Positions 29,901 to 43,725 of a stretch of DNA of 64,000 nucleotides are shown one piece after another. The DNA is taken from the NCBI GenBank assembly GCA_948099385.1, contig CANUEZ040000196.1, positions 1,843,001 through 1,907,000 on the forward strand, read 5' to 3'. The stretch comes from Fasciola hepatica. Taxonomy: Eukaryota > Platyhelminthes > Trematoda > Plagiorchiida > Fasciolidae. The translations under genes and the position numbers were made by a program. Position 1 is the first letter of the stretch, and each line of letters begins with the position of its first letter. The notes beneath the pieces were generated by a model that saw only the letters and a list, made by a program, of their open reading frames with translations, made no database searches and was not told where the DNA came from.

Positions 29901-32900
29901 ATGCAGCTTGAACGCTCAACTGAGCATTGAAATCCATGGAAGCACTGTACAGCTGTTTCATCCTCTAAGGGACTCGACTCATCAGCAGTGCACATCGACC
30001 GAGCCCCCACGGGCACTCCAACAACCGGTGAACCATTGTGAATCGAACAACTTAACAACACAAGGCTATCCGGGATGGCTCTCAACGCTTTGTTCAACAT
30101 CTACACTACATGATATAGCACCCTTCCCAAACTCGCTTCCAATTTGAATGGTAAAAACCAGCTTCGCGCACACCGATCCACTCCTATGATGGATGACTTC
30201 TCTGTAGGGGCCTAAGTACAACCAACGCATTCCCAAATGAACAACCTACACAGCTTCCTTACTATGCATGCAATTGATTAGTAGTACGAGATTGGATCAG
30301 ATTAGATTAGATTTGTATAATATGATTGATCATGCAGCTTGAACGCTCAACTGAGCATTGAAATCCATGGAAGCACTGTACAGCTGTTTCATCCTCTAAG
30401 GGACTCGACTCATCAGCAGTGCACATCGACCGAGCCCACACGGGCACTCCAACAACCGGTGAACCATTGTGAATCGAACAACTTAACAACACAAGGCTAT
30501 CCGGGATGGCTCTCAACGCTTTGTTCAACATCTACACTACATCATATAAAGCATTCTTCCCAAACTCGCTTTCAATTTGAATGGTAAGAACCAGGTTCGC
30601 GCACACCGATCGACTCCTATGATGGATGACTTCTCTGTAGGGGCCTAAGTACAACCAACGCATTCACAAATGAACAACCTACACAGCTTCCTTACTATGC
30701 ATGCAATTGATTAGTAGTACGAGATTAGATCAGATTAGATTTGATTTGTATAACATGATTGATAATGCAGCTTGAACGCTCAACTGAGCATTGAAATCCA
30801 TGGAAGCACTGTACAGCTGTTTCATCCTCTAAGGGACTCGACTCTTCAGCAGTGCACATCGACCGAGCCCCGACGAGCACTCCAACAACCGGTGAACCAT
30901 TGTGAATCGAACAACTTAACAACACAAGGCTATCCGGGATGGCTATCAACGCTTTGTTCAACATCTACACTACATGATATGGCACCCTTCCCAAACTCGC
31001 TTCAAATTTGAATGGTAAGAACCAGCTTCGCGCACACCGATCGACTCCTATGATGGATGACTTTTCTGTAGGGGCCTAAGTACAACAAACGCATTCCCAA
31101 ATGAACAACCTACACAGCTTCCTTACTATGCATGCAATTGATTAGTAGTACGAGATTAGATTAGATCAGATTAGATTTGTATAACATGATTGATCATGCA
31201 GCTTGAACGCTCAACTGAGCATTGAAATCCATGGAAGCACTGTACAGCTGTTTCATCCTCTAAGGGACTCGACTCATCAGCAGTGCACATCGACCGAGCA
31301 ACCACGGGCACTCCAACAACCGGTGAACCATTGTGAATCGAACAACTTAACAACACGAGGCTATCCGGGATGGCTCTCAACGCTTTGTTCAACATCTACA
31401 CTACATGATATAGCACCCTTCCCAAACTCGCTTTCAATTTGAATGGTAAGAACCAGCTTCGCGCACACCGATCGACTCCTATGATGGATGACTTCTCTGT
31501 AGGGGCCTAAGTACAACCAACGCATTCCCAAATGAACAACCTACACAGCTTCCTTACTATGCATGCAATTGATTAGTAGTACGAGATTAGATCAGATTAG
31601 ATTAGATTTGTATAATATGATTGATCATGCAGCTTGAACGCTCAACTGAGCATTGAAATCCATGGAAGCACTGTACAGCTGTTTCATCCTCTAAGGGACT
31701 CGACTCATCAGCAGTGCACATCGACCGAGCCCCCACGGGCACTCCAACAACCGGTGAACCATTGTGAATCGAACAACTTAACAACACAAGGCTATCCGGG
31801 ATGGCTATCAACGCTTTGTTCAACATCTACACTACATCATATAGCACCCTTCCCAAACTCGCTTCAAATGTGAATGGTAAGAACCAGCTTCGCGCACACC
31901 GATCGACTCCTATGATGGATGACTTCTCTGTAGGGGCCTAAGTACAACCAACGCATTCACAAATGAACAACCTACACAGCTTCCTTACTATGCATGCAAT
32001 TGATTAGTAGTACGAGATTAGATCAGATTAGATTTGATTTGTATAACATGATTGATAATGCAGCTTGAACGCTCAACTGAGCATTGAAATCCATGGAAGC
32101 ACTGTACAGCTGTTTCATCCTCTAAGGGACTCGACTCATCAGCAGTGCACATCGACCGAGCAACCACGGGCACTCCAACAACCAGTGAACCATTGTGAAT
32201 CGAACAACTTAACAACACAAGGCTATCCGGGATGGCTATCAACGCTTTGTTCAACATTTACACTACATGATATAGCACCCTTCCCAAACTCGCTTCAAAT
32301 TTGAATGGTAAGAACCAGCTTCGCGCACACCGATCGACTCCTATGATGGATGACTTCTCTGTAGGGGCCTGAGTACAACCAACGCATTCCCAAATGAACA
32401 ACCTACACAGCTTCCTTACTATGCATGCAATTGATTAGTAGTACGAGATTAGATCAGATTAGATTAGATTAGATTTGTATAATATGATTGATCATGCAGC
32501 TTGAACGCTCAACTGAGCATTGAAATCCATGGAAGCACTGTACAGCTGTTTCATCCTCTAAGGGACTCGACTCTTCAGCAGTGCACATCGACCGAGCCCC
32601 CACGGGCACTCCAACAACCGGTGAACCATTGTGAATCGAACAACTTAACAACACAAGGCTATCCGGGATGGCTCTCAACGCTTTGTTCAACACCTACACT
32701 ACATCATATATAGCACCCTTCCCAAACTCGCTTCAAATTTGAATGGTAAGAACCAGCTTCGCGCACACCGATCGACTCCTATGATGAATGACTTCTCTGT
32801 AGGGGCCTAAGTACAACCAACGCATTCCCAAATGAACAACCTACACAGCTTCCTTACTATGCATGCAATTGATTAGTAGTACGAGATTAGATCAGATTAG

Positions 32901-33767
32901 ATTAGATTTGTATAATATGATTGATCATGCAGCTTGAACGCTCAACTGAGCATTGAAATCCATGGAAGCACTGTACAGCTGTTTCATCCTCTAAGGGACT
33001 CGACTCATCAGCAGTGCACATCGACCGAGCCCCCACGGGCACTCCAACAACCGGTGAACCATTGTGAATCGAACAACTTACCAACACAAGGCTATCCGGG
33101 ATGGCTATCAACGCTTTGTTCAACATCTACACTACATCATATAAAGCATTCTTCCCAAACTCGCTTCAAATGTGAATGGTAACAACCAGCTTCGCGCACA
33201 CCGATCGACTCCTATGATGGATGACTTCTCTGTAGGGGCCTAAGTACAACCAACGCATTCCCAAATGAACAACCTACACAGCTTCCTTACTATGCATGCA
33301 ATTGATTAGTAGTACGAGATTAGATTAGATTAGATTAGATTTGTATAATATGATTGATCATGCAGCTTGAACGCTCAACTGAGCATTGAAATCCATGGAA
33401 GCACTGTACAGCTGTTTCATCCTCTAAGGGACTCGACTCATCAGCAGTGCACATCGACCGAGCCCCCACGGGCACTCCAACAACCGGTGAACCATTGTGA
33501 ATCGAACAACTTAACAATACAAGGCTATCCGGGATGGCTCTCAACGCTTTGTTCAACATCTACACTATATCATATATAGCAAAATTCCCAAACTCGCTTC
33601 AAATGTGAATGGTAAGAACCAGCTTCGCGCACACCGATCGACTCCTATGATGGATGACTTCTCTGTAGGGGCCTAAGTACAACAAACGCATTCCCAAATG
33701 AACAACCTACACAGCTTCCCTACTATGCATGCAATTGATTAGTAGTACGAGATTAGATTAGATCAGA

Positions 33768-35490
33768 TTAGATTTGTATAATATGATAGATCATGCAGCT
33801 TGAACGCTCAACTGAGCATTGAAATCCATGGAAGCACTGTACAGCTGTTTCATCCTCTAAGGGAATCGACTCATCAGCAGTGCACATCGACCGAGCCCCC
33901 ACGGGCACTCCAACAACCGGTGAACCATTGTGAATCGAACAACTTAACAACACAAGGCTATCCGGGATGGCTCTCAACGCTTTGTTCAACATCTACACTA
34001 CATGATATAGCACCCTTCCCAAACTCGCTTCAAATTTGAATGGTAAGAACCAGCTTCGCGCACACCGATCGACTCCTATGATGGATGACTTCTCTGTAGG
34101 GGCCTAAGTACAACCAACGCATTCCCAAATGAACAACCTACACAGCTTCCTTACTATGCATGCAATTGATTAGTAGTACGAGATTAGATTAGATCAGATT
34201 AGATTTGTATAAAATGATTGATCATGCAGCTTGAACGCTCAACTGAGCATTGAAATCCATGGAAGCACTGTACAGCTGTTTCATCCTCTAAGGGACTCGA
34301 CTCATCAGCAGTGCACATCGACCGAGCCCCCACGGGCACTCCAACAACCGGTGAACCATTGTGAATCGAACAACTTAACAACACAAGGCTATCCGGGATG
34401 GCTCTCAACGCTTTGTTCAACATCTACACTACATGATATAGCACCCTTCCCAAACTCGCTTCAAATGTGAATGGTAAGAACCAGCTTCGCGCACACCGAT
34501 CGACTCCTATGATGGATGACTTCTCTGTAGGGGCCTAAGTACAACAAACGCATTCCCAAATGAACAACCTACACAGCTTCCCTACTATGCATGCAATTGA
34601 TTAGTAGTACGAGATTAGATTAGATCAGATTAGATTTGTATAATATGATTGATCATGCAGCTTGAACGCTCAACTGAGCATTGAAATCCATGGAAGCACT
34701 GTACAGCTGTTTCATCCTCTAAGGGAATCGACTCATCAGCAGTGCACATCGACCGAGCCCCCACGGGCACTCCAACAACCGGTGAACCATTGTGAATCGA
34801 ACAACTTAACAACACAAGGCTATCCGGGATGGCTCTCAACGCTTTGTTCAACATCTACACTACATGATATAGCACCCTTCCCAAACTCGCTTCAAATTTG
34901 AATGGTAAGAACCAGCTTCGCGCACACCGATCGACTCCTATGATGGATGACTTCTCTGTAGGGGCCTAAGTACAACCAACGCATTCCCAAATGAACAACC
35001 TCACAAATTCCTTACTATGCATGCAATTGATTAGTAGTACGAGATTAGATTAGATCAGATTAGATTTGTATAATATGATTGATCATGCAGCTTGAACGCT
35101 CAACTGAGCATTGAAATCCATGGAAGCACTGTACAGCTGTTTCATCCTCTAAGGGACTCGACTCATCAGCAGTGCACATCGACCGAGCCCCCACGGGCAC
35201 TCCAACAACCGGTGAACCATTGTGAATCGAACAACTTAACAACACAAGGCTATCCGGGATGGCTCTCAACGCTTTGTTCAACATCTACACTACATGATAT
35301 AGCACCCTTCCCAAACTCGCTTCAAATTTGAATGGTAAGAACCAGCTTCGCGCACACCGATCGACTCCCATGATGGATGACTTCTCTGTAGGGGCCTAAG
35401 TACAACCAACGCATTCCCAAATGAACAACCTACACAGCTTCCTTACTATGCATGAAATTGATTTGTAGTACGAGATTAGATCAGATTAGA
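33768..35490. repeat. 862-bp dimer higher-order repeat, two units
   Basis: Monomers 33768 and 34630 share GGGAATCGAC and the preceding CTTCCCTACTATGC and ACAACAAACGC markers. Monomers 34199 and 35060 are their second halves. A few single-base differences separate the units (for example GATAGATC versus GATTGATC). Confidence 0.75.
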
Positions 35491-35989
35491 TTTGATTTGT
35501 ATACCATGATTGATCATGCCGCTTGAACGCTCAGCTGAGCATTGAAATCCATGGAAGCACTGTACAGCTGTTTCATCCTCTAAGGGACTCGACTCATCAG
35601 CAGTGCACATCGACCGAGCCCCCACGAGCACTCCAACAACCGGTGAACCATTGTGAATCGAACAACTTAACAACACAAGACTATCCGGGATGGCTCTCAA
35701 CGCTTTGTTCAACATCTACACTACATCATATATAGCAAAATTCCCAAACTCGCTTTAAATTTGAATGGTAAGAACCAGCTTCGCGCACACCGATCCACTC
35801 CTATGATGGATGACTTCTCTGTAGGGGCCTAAGTACAACCAACGCATTCCCAAATGAACAACCTACACAGCTTCCTTACTATGCATGCAATTGATTAGTA
35901 GTACGACATTAGATCAGATCAGATTAGATTTGTATAATATGATTGATCATGCAGCTTGAACGCTCAACTGAGCATTGAAATCCATGGAA

Positions 35990-36039
35990 TCACTCTACAG
36001 ATGTTCGATCATTTTTGGGACTCGACTCATTAGGAGTGC
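35990..36039 (-). pseudogene. Multiply broken hammerhead copy
   Basis: G12 and A13 are changed, G5 is A (CUAAUGA), stem-loop II is replaced and stem I has mismatches. This is the most decayed copy in the window. Confidence 0.8.
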
Positions 36040-37284
36040 ACATCGACCGAGCCCCCACGGGCACTCCAACAACCGGTGAACCATTGTGAATCGAACAACT
36101 TAACAACACATGTGTATCCGGGATGGCTCTCAACGCTTTGTTCAACATCTACACTACATGATATAGCACCCTTCCCAAACTCGCTTCAAATTTGAATGGT
36201 AAGAACCAGCTTCGCGCACACCGATCGACTCCCATGATGGATGACTTCTCTGTAGGGGCCTAAGTACAACCAACGCATTCCCAAATGAACAACCTACACA
36301 GCTTCCTTACTATGCATGCAATTGATTTGTAGTACGAGATTAGATCAGATTAGATTTGATTTGTATAACATGATTGATCATGCCGCTTGAACGCTCAACT
36401 GAGCATTGAAATCCATGGAAGCACTGTACAGCTGTTTCATCCTCTAAGGGACTCGACTCATCAGCAGTGCACATCGACCGAGCCCCCACGAGCACTCCAA
36501 CAACCGGTGAACCATTGTGAATCGAACAACTTAACAACACAAGACTATCCGGGATGGCTCTCAACGCTTTGTTCAACATCTACACTACATCATATATAGC
36601 AAAATTCCCAAACTCACTTTAAATTTGAATGGTAAGAACCAGCTTCGCGCACACCGATCGACTCCTATGATGGATGACTTCTCTGTAGGGTCCTAAGTAC
36701 AACCAACGCATTCCCAAATGAACAACCTACACAGCTTCCCTACTATGCATGCAATTGATTAGTAGTACGAGATTAGATTAGCTCAGATTAGATTTGTATA
36801 ATATGATTGATCATGCAGCTTGAACGCTCAACTGAGCATTGAAATCCATGGAAGCACTGTACAGCTGTTTCATCCTCTAAGGGACTCGACTCATCAGCAG
36901 TGCACATCGACCGAGCAACCACGGGCATTCCAACAACCGGTGAACCATTGTGAATCGAACAACTTAACAACACAAGGCTATCCGGGATGGCTCTCAACGC
37001 TTTGTTCAACATCTACACTACATGATATAGCACCCTTCCCAAACTCGCTTTAAATTTGAATGGTAAGAACCAGCTTCGCGCACACCGATCGACTCCTATG
37101 ATGGATGACTTCTCTGTAGGGGCCTAAGTACAACCAACGCATTCCCAAATGAACAACCTACACAGCTTCCTTACTATGCATGCAATTGATTAGTAGTACG
37201 ACATTAGATCAGATCAGATTAGATTTGTATAATATGATTGATCATGCAGCTTGAACGCTCAACTGAGCATTGAAATCCATGGAA

Positions 37285-37334
37285 GCACTCTACAGATGTT
37301 TGATCATTTTTGGGACTCGACTCATTAGGAGTGC
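37285..37334 (-). pseudogene. Multiply broken hammerhead copy
   Basis: G12 to C and G5 to A with a replaced stem-loop II. It is a sister of 35990-36039, 1295 bp (three monomers) away. Confidence 0.8.
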
Positions 37335-38927
37335 ACATCGACCGAGCCCCCACGGGCACTCCAACAACCGGTGAACCATTGTGAATCGAACAACTTAACA
37401 ACACAAGGCTATCCGGGATGGCTATCAACGCTTTGTTCAACATCTACACTACATGATATAGCACCCTTCCCAAACTCGCTTCAAATTTGAATGGTAAGAA
37501 CCAGCTTCGCGCACACCGATCGACTCCCATGATGGATGACTTCTCTGTAGGGGCCTAAGTACAACCAACGCATTCCCAAATGAACAACCTACACAGCTTC
37601 CTTACTATGCATGCAATTGATTAGTAGTACGAGATTAGATCAGATTAGATTTGATTTGTATAACATGATTGATCATGCTGCTTGAACGCTCAACTGAGCA
37701 TTGAAATCCATGGAAGCACTGTACAGCTGTTTCATCCTCTAAGGGACTCGACTCATCAGCAGTGCACATCGACCGAGCCCCCACGAGCACTCCAACAACC
37801 GGTGAACCATTGTGAATCGAACAACTTAACAACACAAGACTATCCGGGATGGCTCTCAACGCTTTGTTCAACATCTACACTACATCATATATAGCAAAAT
37901 TCCCAAACTCACTTTAAATTTGAATGGTAAGAACCAGCTTCGCGCACACCGATCGACTCCTATGATGGATGACTTCTCTGTAGGGGCCTAAGTACAACCA
38001 ACGCATTCCCAAATGAACAACCTACACAGCTTCATTACTTTGCATGCAATTGATTAGTAGTACGAGATTAGATTAGCTCAGATTAGATTTGTATAATATG
38101 ATTGATCATGCAGCTTGAACGCTCAACTGAGCATCGAAATCCATGGAAGCACTGTACAGCTGTTTCATCCTCTAAGGGACTCGACTCATCAGCAGTGCAC
38201 ATCGACCGAGCCCCCACGAGCACTCCAACAACCGGTGAATCATTGTGAATCGAACAACTTAACAACACAAGGCTATCCGGGATGGCTATCAACGCTTTGT
38301 TCAACATCTACACTACATGATATAGCACTTTTCATAAACTCGCTTTCAATTTGAATGGTAATAACCAGCTTCGCGCACACCGATCGACTCCTATGATGGA
38401 TGACTCCTCTGTAGGGGCCTAAGTACAACCAACGCATTCCCAAATGAACAACCTACACAGCTTCCTTACTATGCATGCAATTGATTAGTAGTACGAGATT
38501 AGATCAGTTTAGATTAGATTTGTATAATATGATTGATCATGCAGCTTGAACGCTCAACTGAGCATTGAAATCCATGGAAGCACTGTACAGCTGTTTCATC
38601 CTCTAAGGGACTCGACTCATCAGCAGTGCACATCGACCGAGCCCACACGGGCACTCCAACATCCGGTGAACCATTGTGAATCGAACAACTTAACAACACA
38701 AGGCTATCCGGGATGGCTCTCAACGCTTTGTTCAACATCTACACTACATCATATAGCACCCTTCCCAAACTCGCTTCAAATTTGAATGGTAAGAACCAGC
38801 TTCGCGCACACCGATCGACTCCTATGATGGATGACTTCTCTGTAGGGGCCTAAGTACAACCAACGCATTCCCAAATGAACAACCTACACAGCTTCCTTAC
38901 TATGCATGCAATTGATTAGTAGTACGA

Positions 38928-38957
38928 GATTAGATTAGATTAGATTAGATTAGATTT
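38928..38957. repeat. (GATTA)n microsatellite inside the monomer, long allele
   Basis: Five perfect GATTA units followed by GATTT. Every monomer has a counterpart, usually 2-4 units and often interrupted (GATCA, GCTCA, GTTCA, GATAAG, or a GATTTGATTT end). It accounts for most of the 5-bp steps in monomer length (431 versus 436 bp) and is the fastest-changing part of the repeat. Confidence 0.9.
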
Positions 38958-39015
38958 GTATAATATGATTGATCATGCAGCTTGAACGCTCAACTGAGCA
39001 TTGAAATCCATGGAA

Positions 39016-39065
39016 GCACTGTACAGCTGTTTTATCCTCTAAGGGACTCGACTCATCAGCAGTGC
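39016..39065 (-). pseudogene. Hammerhead copy with G12 to A
   Basis: The + strand CTGTTTTATCC removes the invariant general-base G12; all other elements are intact. Confidence 0.8.
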
Positions 39066-41085
39066 ACATCGACCGAGCAACCAAGGGCACTCCAACAACC
39101 GGTGAACCATTGTGAATCGAACAAATCAACAACACAAGGCTATCCGGGATGGCTCTCAACGCTTTGTTCAACATCTACACTACATGATATAGCACCCTTC
39201 CCAAAATCGCTTTCAATTTGAATGGTAAGAAACTGCTTCGCGCACACCGATCGACTCCTATGATGGATGACTTCTCTGTAGGGGCCTAAGTACAACCAAC
39301 GCATTCCCAAATGAACAACCTACACAGCTTCCTTACTATGCATGCAATTGATTAGTAGTACGAGATTAGATCAGATTAGATTAGATTTGTATAATATGAT
39401 TGATCATGCAGCTTGAACGCTCAACTGAGCATTGAAATCCATGGAAGCTCTGTACAGCTGTTTCATCCTCTAAGGGACTCGACTCATCAGCAGTGCACAT
39501 CGACCGAGCCCCCATGGGCAGTCCAACAACCGGTGAACCATTGTGAATCGAACAACATAACAACACATGTCTATCCGGGATGGCTCTCAACGCTTTGTTC
39601 AACATCTACACTACATTATATAGCACTTTTCATAAACTCGCTTTCAATTTGAATGGTAAGAACCAGCTTCGCGCACACCGATCCACTCCTATGATGGATG
39701 ACTTCTCTGTAGGGGCCTAAGTACAACCAACGCATTCCCAAATGAACAACCTACACAGCTTCCTTACTATGCATGCAATTGATTAGTAGTACGAGATTAG
39801 ATTAGATTAGATTAGATTTGTATAATATGATTGATCATGCAGCTTGAACGCTCAACTGAGCATTGAAATCCATGGAAGCACTGTACAGCTGTTTCATCCT
39901 CTAAGGGACTCGACTCATCAGCAGTGCACATCGACCGAGCCCACACGGGCACTCCAACAACCGGTGAACCATTGTGAATCGAACAACTTAACAACACAAG
40001 GCTATCCGGGATGGCTATCAACGCTTTGTTCAACATCTACACTACATCATATAGCACCCTTCCCAAACTCGCTTCAAATTTGAATGGTAAGAACCAGCTT
40101 CGCGCACACCGATCGACTCCTATGATGGATGACTTCTCTGTAGGGGCCTAAGTACAACCAACGCATTCCCAAATGAACAACCTACACAGCTTCCTTACTA
40201 TGCATGCAATTCATTAGTAGTACGAGATTAGATCAGATTAGATTAGATTTGTATAATATGATAGATCATGCAGCTTGAACGCTCAACTGAGCATTGAAAT
40301 CCATGGAAGCACTGTACAGCTGTTTCATCCTCTAAGGGACTCGACTCATCAGCAGTGCACATCGACCGAGCCCACACGGGCACTCCAACAACCGCTGAAC
40401 CAATGTAAATCGAACAAATTGATAACACTAGGCTATCCGGGATGGCTCTCAACGCTTTGTTCAACATCTACACTACATGATATAGCACCCTTCCCAAACT
40501 CGCTTCAAATTTGAATGGTAACAACCAGCTTCGCGCACACCGATCGACTCCTATGTTGGATGACTTCTCTGTAGGGGCCTAAGTACAACCAACGCATTCC
40601 CAAATGAACAACCTACACAGCTTCCTTACTATGCATGCAATTGATTAGTAGTACGAGATTAGATTAGATTAGATTAGATTTGTATAATATGATTGATCAT
40701 GCAGCTTGAACGCTCAACTCAGCATTGAAATCCATGGAAGCACTGTACAGCTGTTTCATCTTCTAAGGGACTCGACTCATCAGCAGTGCACATCGACCGA
40801 GCCCCCACGAGCACTCCAACAACCGGTGAACCATTGTGAATCGAACAACTTAACAACACAAGGCTATCCGGGATGGCTCTCAACGCTTTGTTCAACATCT
40901 ACACTACATCATATAGCACCCTTCCCAAACTCGCTTCAAATTTGAATGGTAAGAACCAGCTTCGCGCACACCGATCGACTCCTATGATGGATGACTTCTC
41001 TGTAGGGGCCTAAGTACAACCAACGCATTCCCAAATGAACAACTTCACAGCTTCCGTACTATGCATGCAATAATTAGTAGTACGA

Positions 41086-41120
41086 GATTAGATTAGATTA
41101 GATTAGATTAGATTTGATTT
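41086..41120. repeat. (GATTA)5 tract with GATTTGATTT tail
   Basis: Five GATTA units followed by two GATTT units, giving one of the longest microsatellite segments in the window. The preceding bases carry the variant AACTTCACAGCTTCCGTAC and GCAATAATTAG, shared with copies near 44090, 47990 and 49310. This marks it as part of a distinct subfamily. Confidence 0.85.
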
Positions 41121-41614
41121 GTATATTATGATTGATCATGCAGCTTGAACGCTCAACTGAGCATTGAAATCCATGGAAGCACTGTACAGCTGTTTCATCC
41201 TCTAAGGGACTCGACTCATCAGCAGTGCACATCGACCGAGCCCCCACGGACACTCCAACAACCGGTGAACCATTGTGAATCGAACAACTTAACAACACAA
41301 GGCTATCCGGGATGGCTCTCAACGCTTTGTTCAACATCTACACTACATGATATAGCACCGTTCCCAAACTCGCTTTAAATTTGAATGGTAAGAACCAGCT
41401 TCGCGCACACCGATCCACTCCTATGATGGATGACTTCTCTGTAGGGGCCTAAGTACAACCAACGCATTCCCAAATGAACAACCTACACAGCTTCCTTACT
41501 ATGCATGCAATTGGTTAGTAGTACGAGATTAGATTAGATTAGATTAGATTAGATTTGTATAATATGATTGATCATGCAGCTTGAACGCTCAACTGAGCAT
41601 TGAAATCCATGGAA

Positions 41615-41664
41615 GCACTGTATTGCTGTTCCATCCTCTAAGGGACTCGACTCATCAGCAGTGC
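41615..41664 (-). pseudogene. Hammerhead copy with A13 to G and broken stem III
   Basis: The + strand reads TATTGCTGTTCCATCC. A13 becomes G and the second pair of stem III becomes C-A. Confidence 0.75.
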
Positions 41665-42478
41665 ACATCGACCGAGCAACCACGGGCACTCCAACAACCG
41701 GTGAACCATTGTGAATCGAACAACTTAACAACACAAGGCTATCCGGGATGGCTCTCAACGCTTTGTTCAACATCTACACTACATCATATAGCACCCTTCC
41801 CAAACTCGCTTCAAATTTGAATGGTAAGAACCAGCTTCGCGCACACCGATCGACTCCTATGATGGATGACTTCTTTGTAGGGGCCTAAGTACAACCAACG
41901 CATTCCCAAATGAATAACCTACACAGCTTCCTTACTATGCATGCAATTGATTAGTAGTACGAGATTAGATTAGATTAGATTAGATTTGTATAATATGATT
42001 GATCATGCAGCTTGAACGCTCAACTGAGCATTGAAATCCATGGAAGCACTGTACAGCTGTTTCATCCTCTAAGGGACTCGACTCATCAGCAGTACACATC
42101 GACCGAGCAACCACGGGCACTCCAACAACCGGTGAACCATTGTGAATCGAACAACTTAACAACACAAGGCTATCCGGGATGGCTCTCAACGCTTTGTTCA
42201 ACATCTACACTACATCATATATAGCACCCTTCCCACACTCGCTTCAAATTTGAATGGTAAGAACCAGCTTCGCGCACACCGATCGACTCCTATGATGGAT
42301 GACTTCTCTGTAGGGGCCTGAGTACAACCAACGCATTCCCAAATGAACAACCTACACAGCTTCCTTACTATGCATGCAATTGATTAGTAGTACGAGATTA
42401 GATTAGGTCAGATTAGATTTGTATAAAATGATTGATCATGCAGCTTGAACGCTCAACTGAGCATTGAAATCCATGGAA

Positions 42479-42528
42479 GCACTGCACAGCTGTTTCATCC
42501 TCTAAGGGACTCGACGCATCAGCAGTGC
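42479..42528 (-). pseudogene. Hammerhead copy with A17 to G and A9 to C
   Basis: Two core changes that occur separately elsewhere (20458; 24337 and 26923) are combined in one copy. This suggests recombination between variant monomers. Confidence 0.75.
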
Positions 42529-42853
42529 ACATCGACCGAGCCCCCATGGGCACTCCAACAACCGGTGAACCAATGTAAATCGAACAAATTGAAAACACAA
42601 GGCTATCCGGGATGGCTATCAACGCTTTGTTCAACATCTACGCTACATGATATAGCATCGTTCCCAAACTCGCTTTCAATTTGAATGGTAACAACCAGCT
42701 TCGCGCACACCGATCGACTCCTATGATGGATGACTTCTCTGTAGGGGCCTAAGTACAACCAACGCATTCCCAAATGAACAACCTACACAGCTTCCTTACT
42801 ATGCATGCAATTGATTAGTAGTACGAGATTAGATTAGATCAGATTAGATTAGA

Positions 42854-43725
42854 TTAGATTTGTATACTATGATTGATCATGCAGCTTGAACGCTCAACTG
42901 AGCATTGAAGTCCATGGAAGCACTGTACAGCTGTTTCATCCTCTAAGGGACTCGACTCATCAGCAGTGCACATCGACCGAGCCCCCACGGGCACTCCAAC
43001 AACCGGTGAACCATTCTGAATCGAACAACTTAACAACACAAGGCTATCCGGGATGGCTATCAACGCTTTGTTCAACATCTACACTACATGATATAGCACC
43101 CTTCCCAAACTCGCTTTCAATTTGAATGGTAAGAACCAGCTTCGCGCACACCGATCGACTCCTTTGATGGATGACTTCTCTGTAGGGGCCTAAGTACAAC
43201 CAACGCATTCCCAAATGAACAAACTACACAGATTCCTTACTATGCATGCAATTGATTAGTAGTACGAGATTAGATTAGATTATATTAGATTAGATTTGTA
43301 TAATATGATTGATCATGCAGCTTGAACGCTCAAATGAGCATTGAAATCCATGGAAGCACTGTACAGCTGTTTCATCCTCTAAGGGACTCGACTCATCAGC
43401 AGTGCACATCGACCGAGCCCCCACGGGCACTCCAACAACCGGTGAACCATTGTGAATCGAACAACTTAACAACACAAGGCTATCCGGGATGGCTATCAAC
43501 GCTTTGTTCAACATCTACACTACATGATATAGCACCCTTCCCAAACTCGCTTCAAATTTGAATGGTAAGAACCAGCTTCGCGCACACCGATCGACTCGTA
43601 TGATGGATGACTTCTCTGTAGGGGCCTAAGTACAACCAACGCATTCCCAAATGAACAACCTACACAGCTTCCTTACTATGCATGCAATTGATTAGTTGTA
43701 CGAGATTAGATTAGATTAGCTTAGA
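42854..43725. repeat. Two-monomer block repeated 5645 bp away
   Basis: Monomers 42854 (GTATACTATG, GAAGTCCATGG, CCATTCTGAATC) and 43290 (GATTATATTAG) have partners at 48499 and 48935. Neighbouring monomers also have partners, but in a changed order and at other offsets. Confidence 0.75.

Larger units (their letters stand above)
35924..38513. repeat. 1295-bp trimer higher-order repeat, two units
   Basis: The order is a decayed hammerhead copy (35924), then a GATTTGATTT copy with CACGAGC and TAGCAAAATTCCC (36355), then a GATTAGCTCAGATT copy (36788). It recurs as 37219, 37650 and 38083. Confidence 0.8.

Noticed and set aside
30806..30855. CUGAAGA core (also at 32535) as a broken hammerhead
   Set aside because: Position 7 is variable in active hammerheads (CUGANGA), so these copies are counted as core-intact.
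38928..38957. GATTA/TTAGA run as telomeric repeat
   Set aside because: The unit does not match common telomere motifs (TTAGGG, TTAGG), runs are only 2-5 units and sit inside each monomer.
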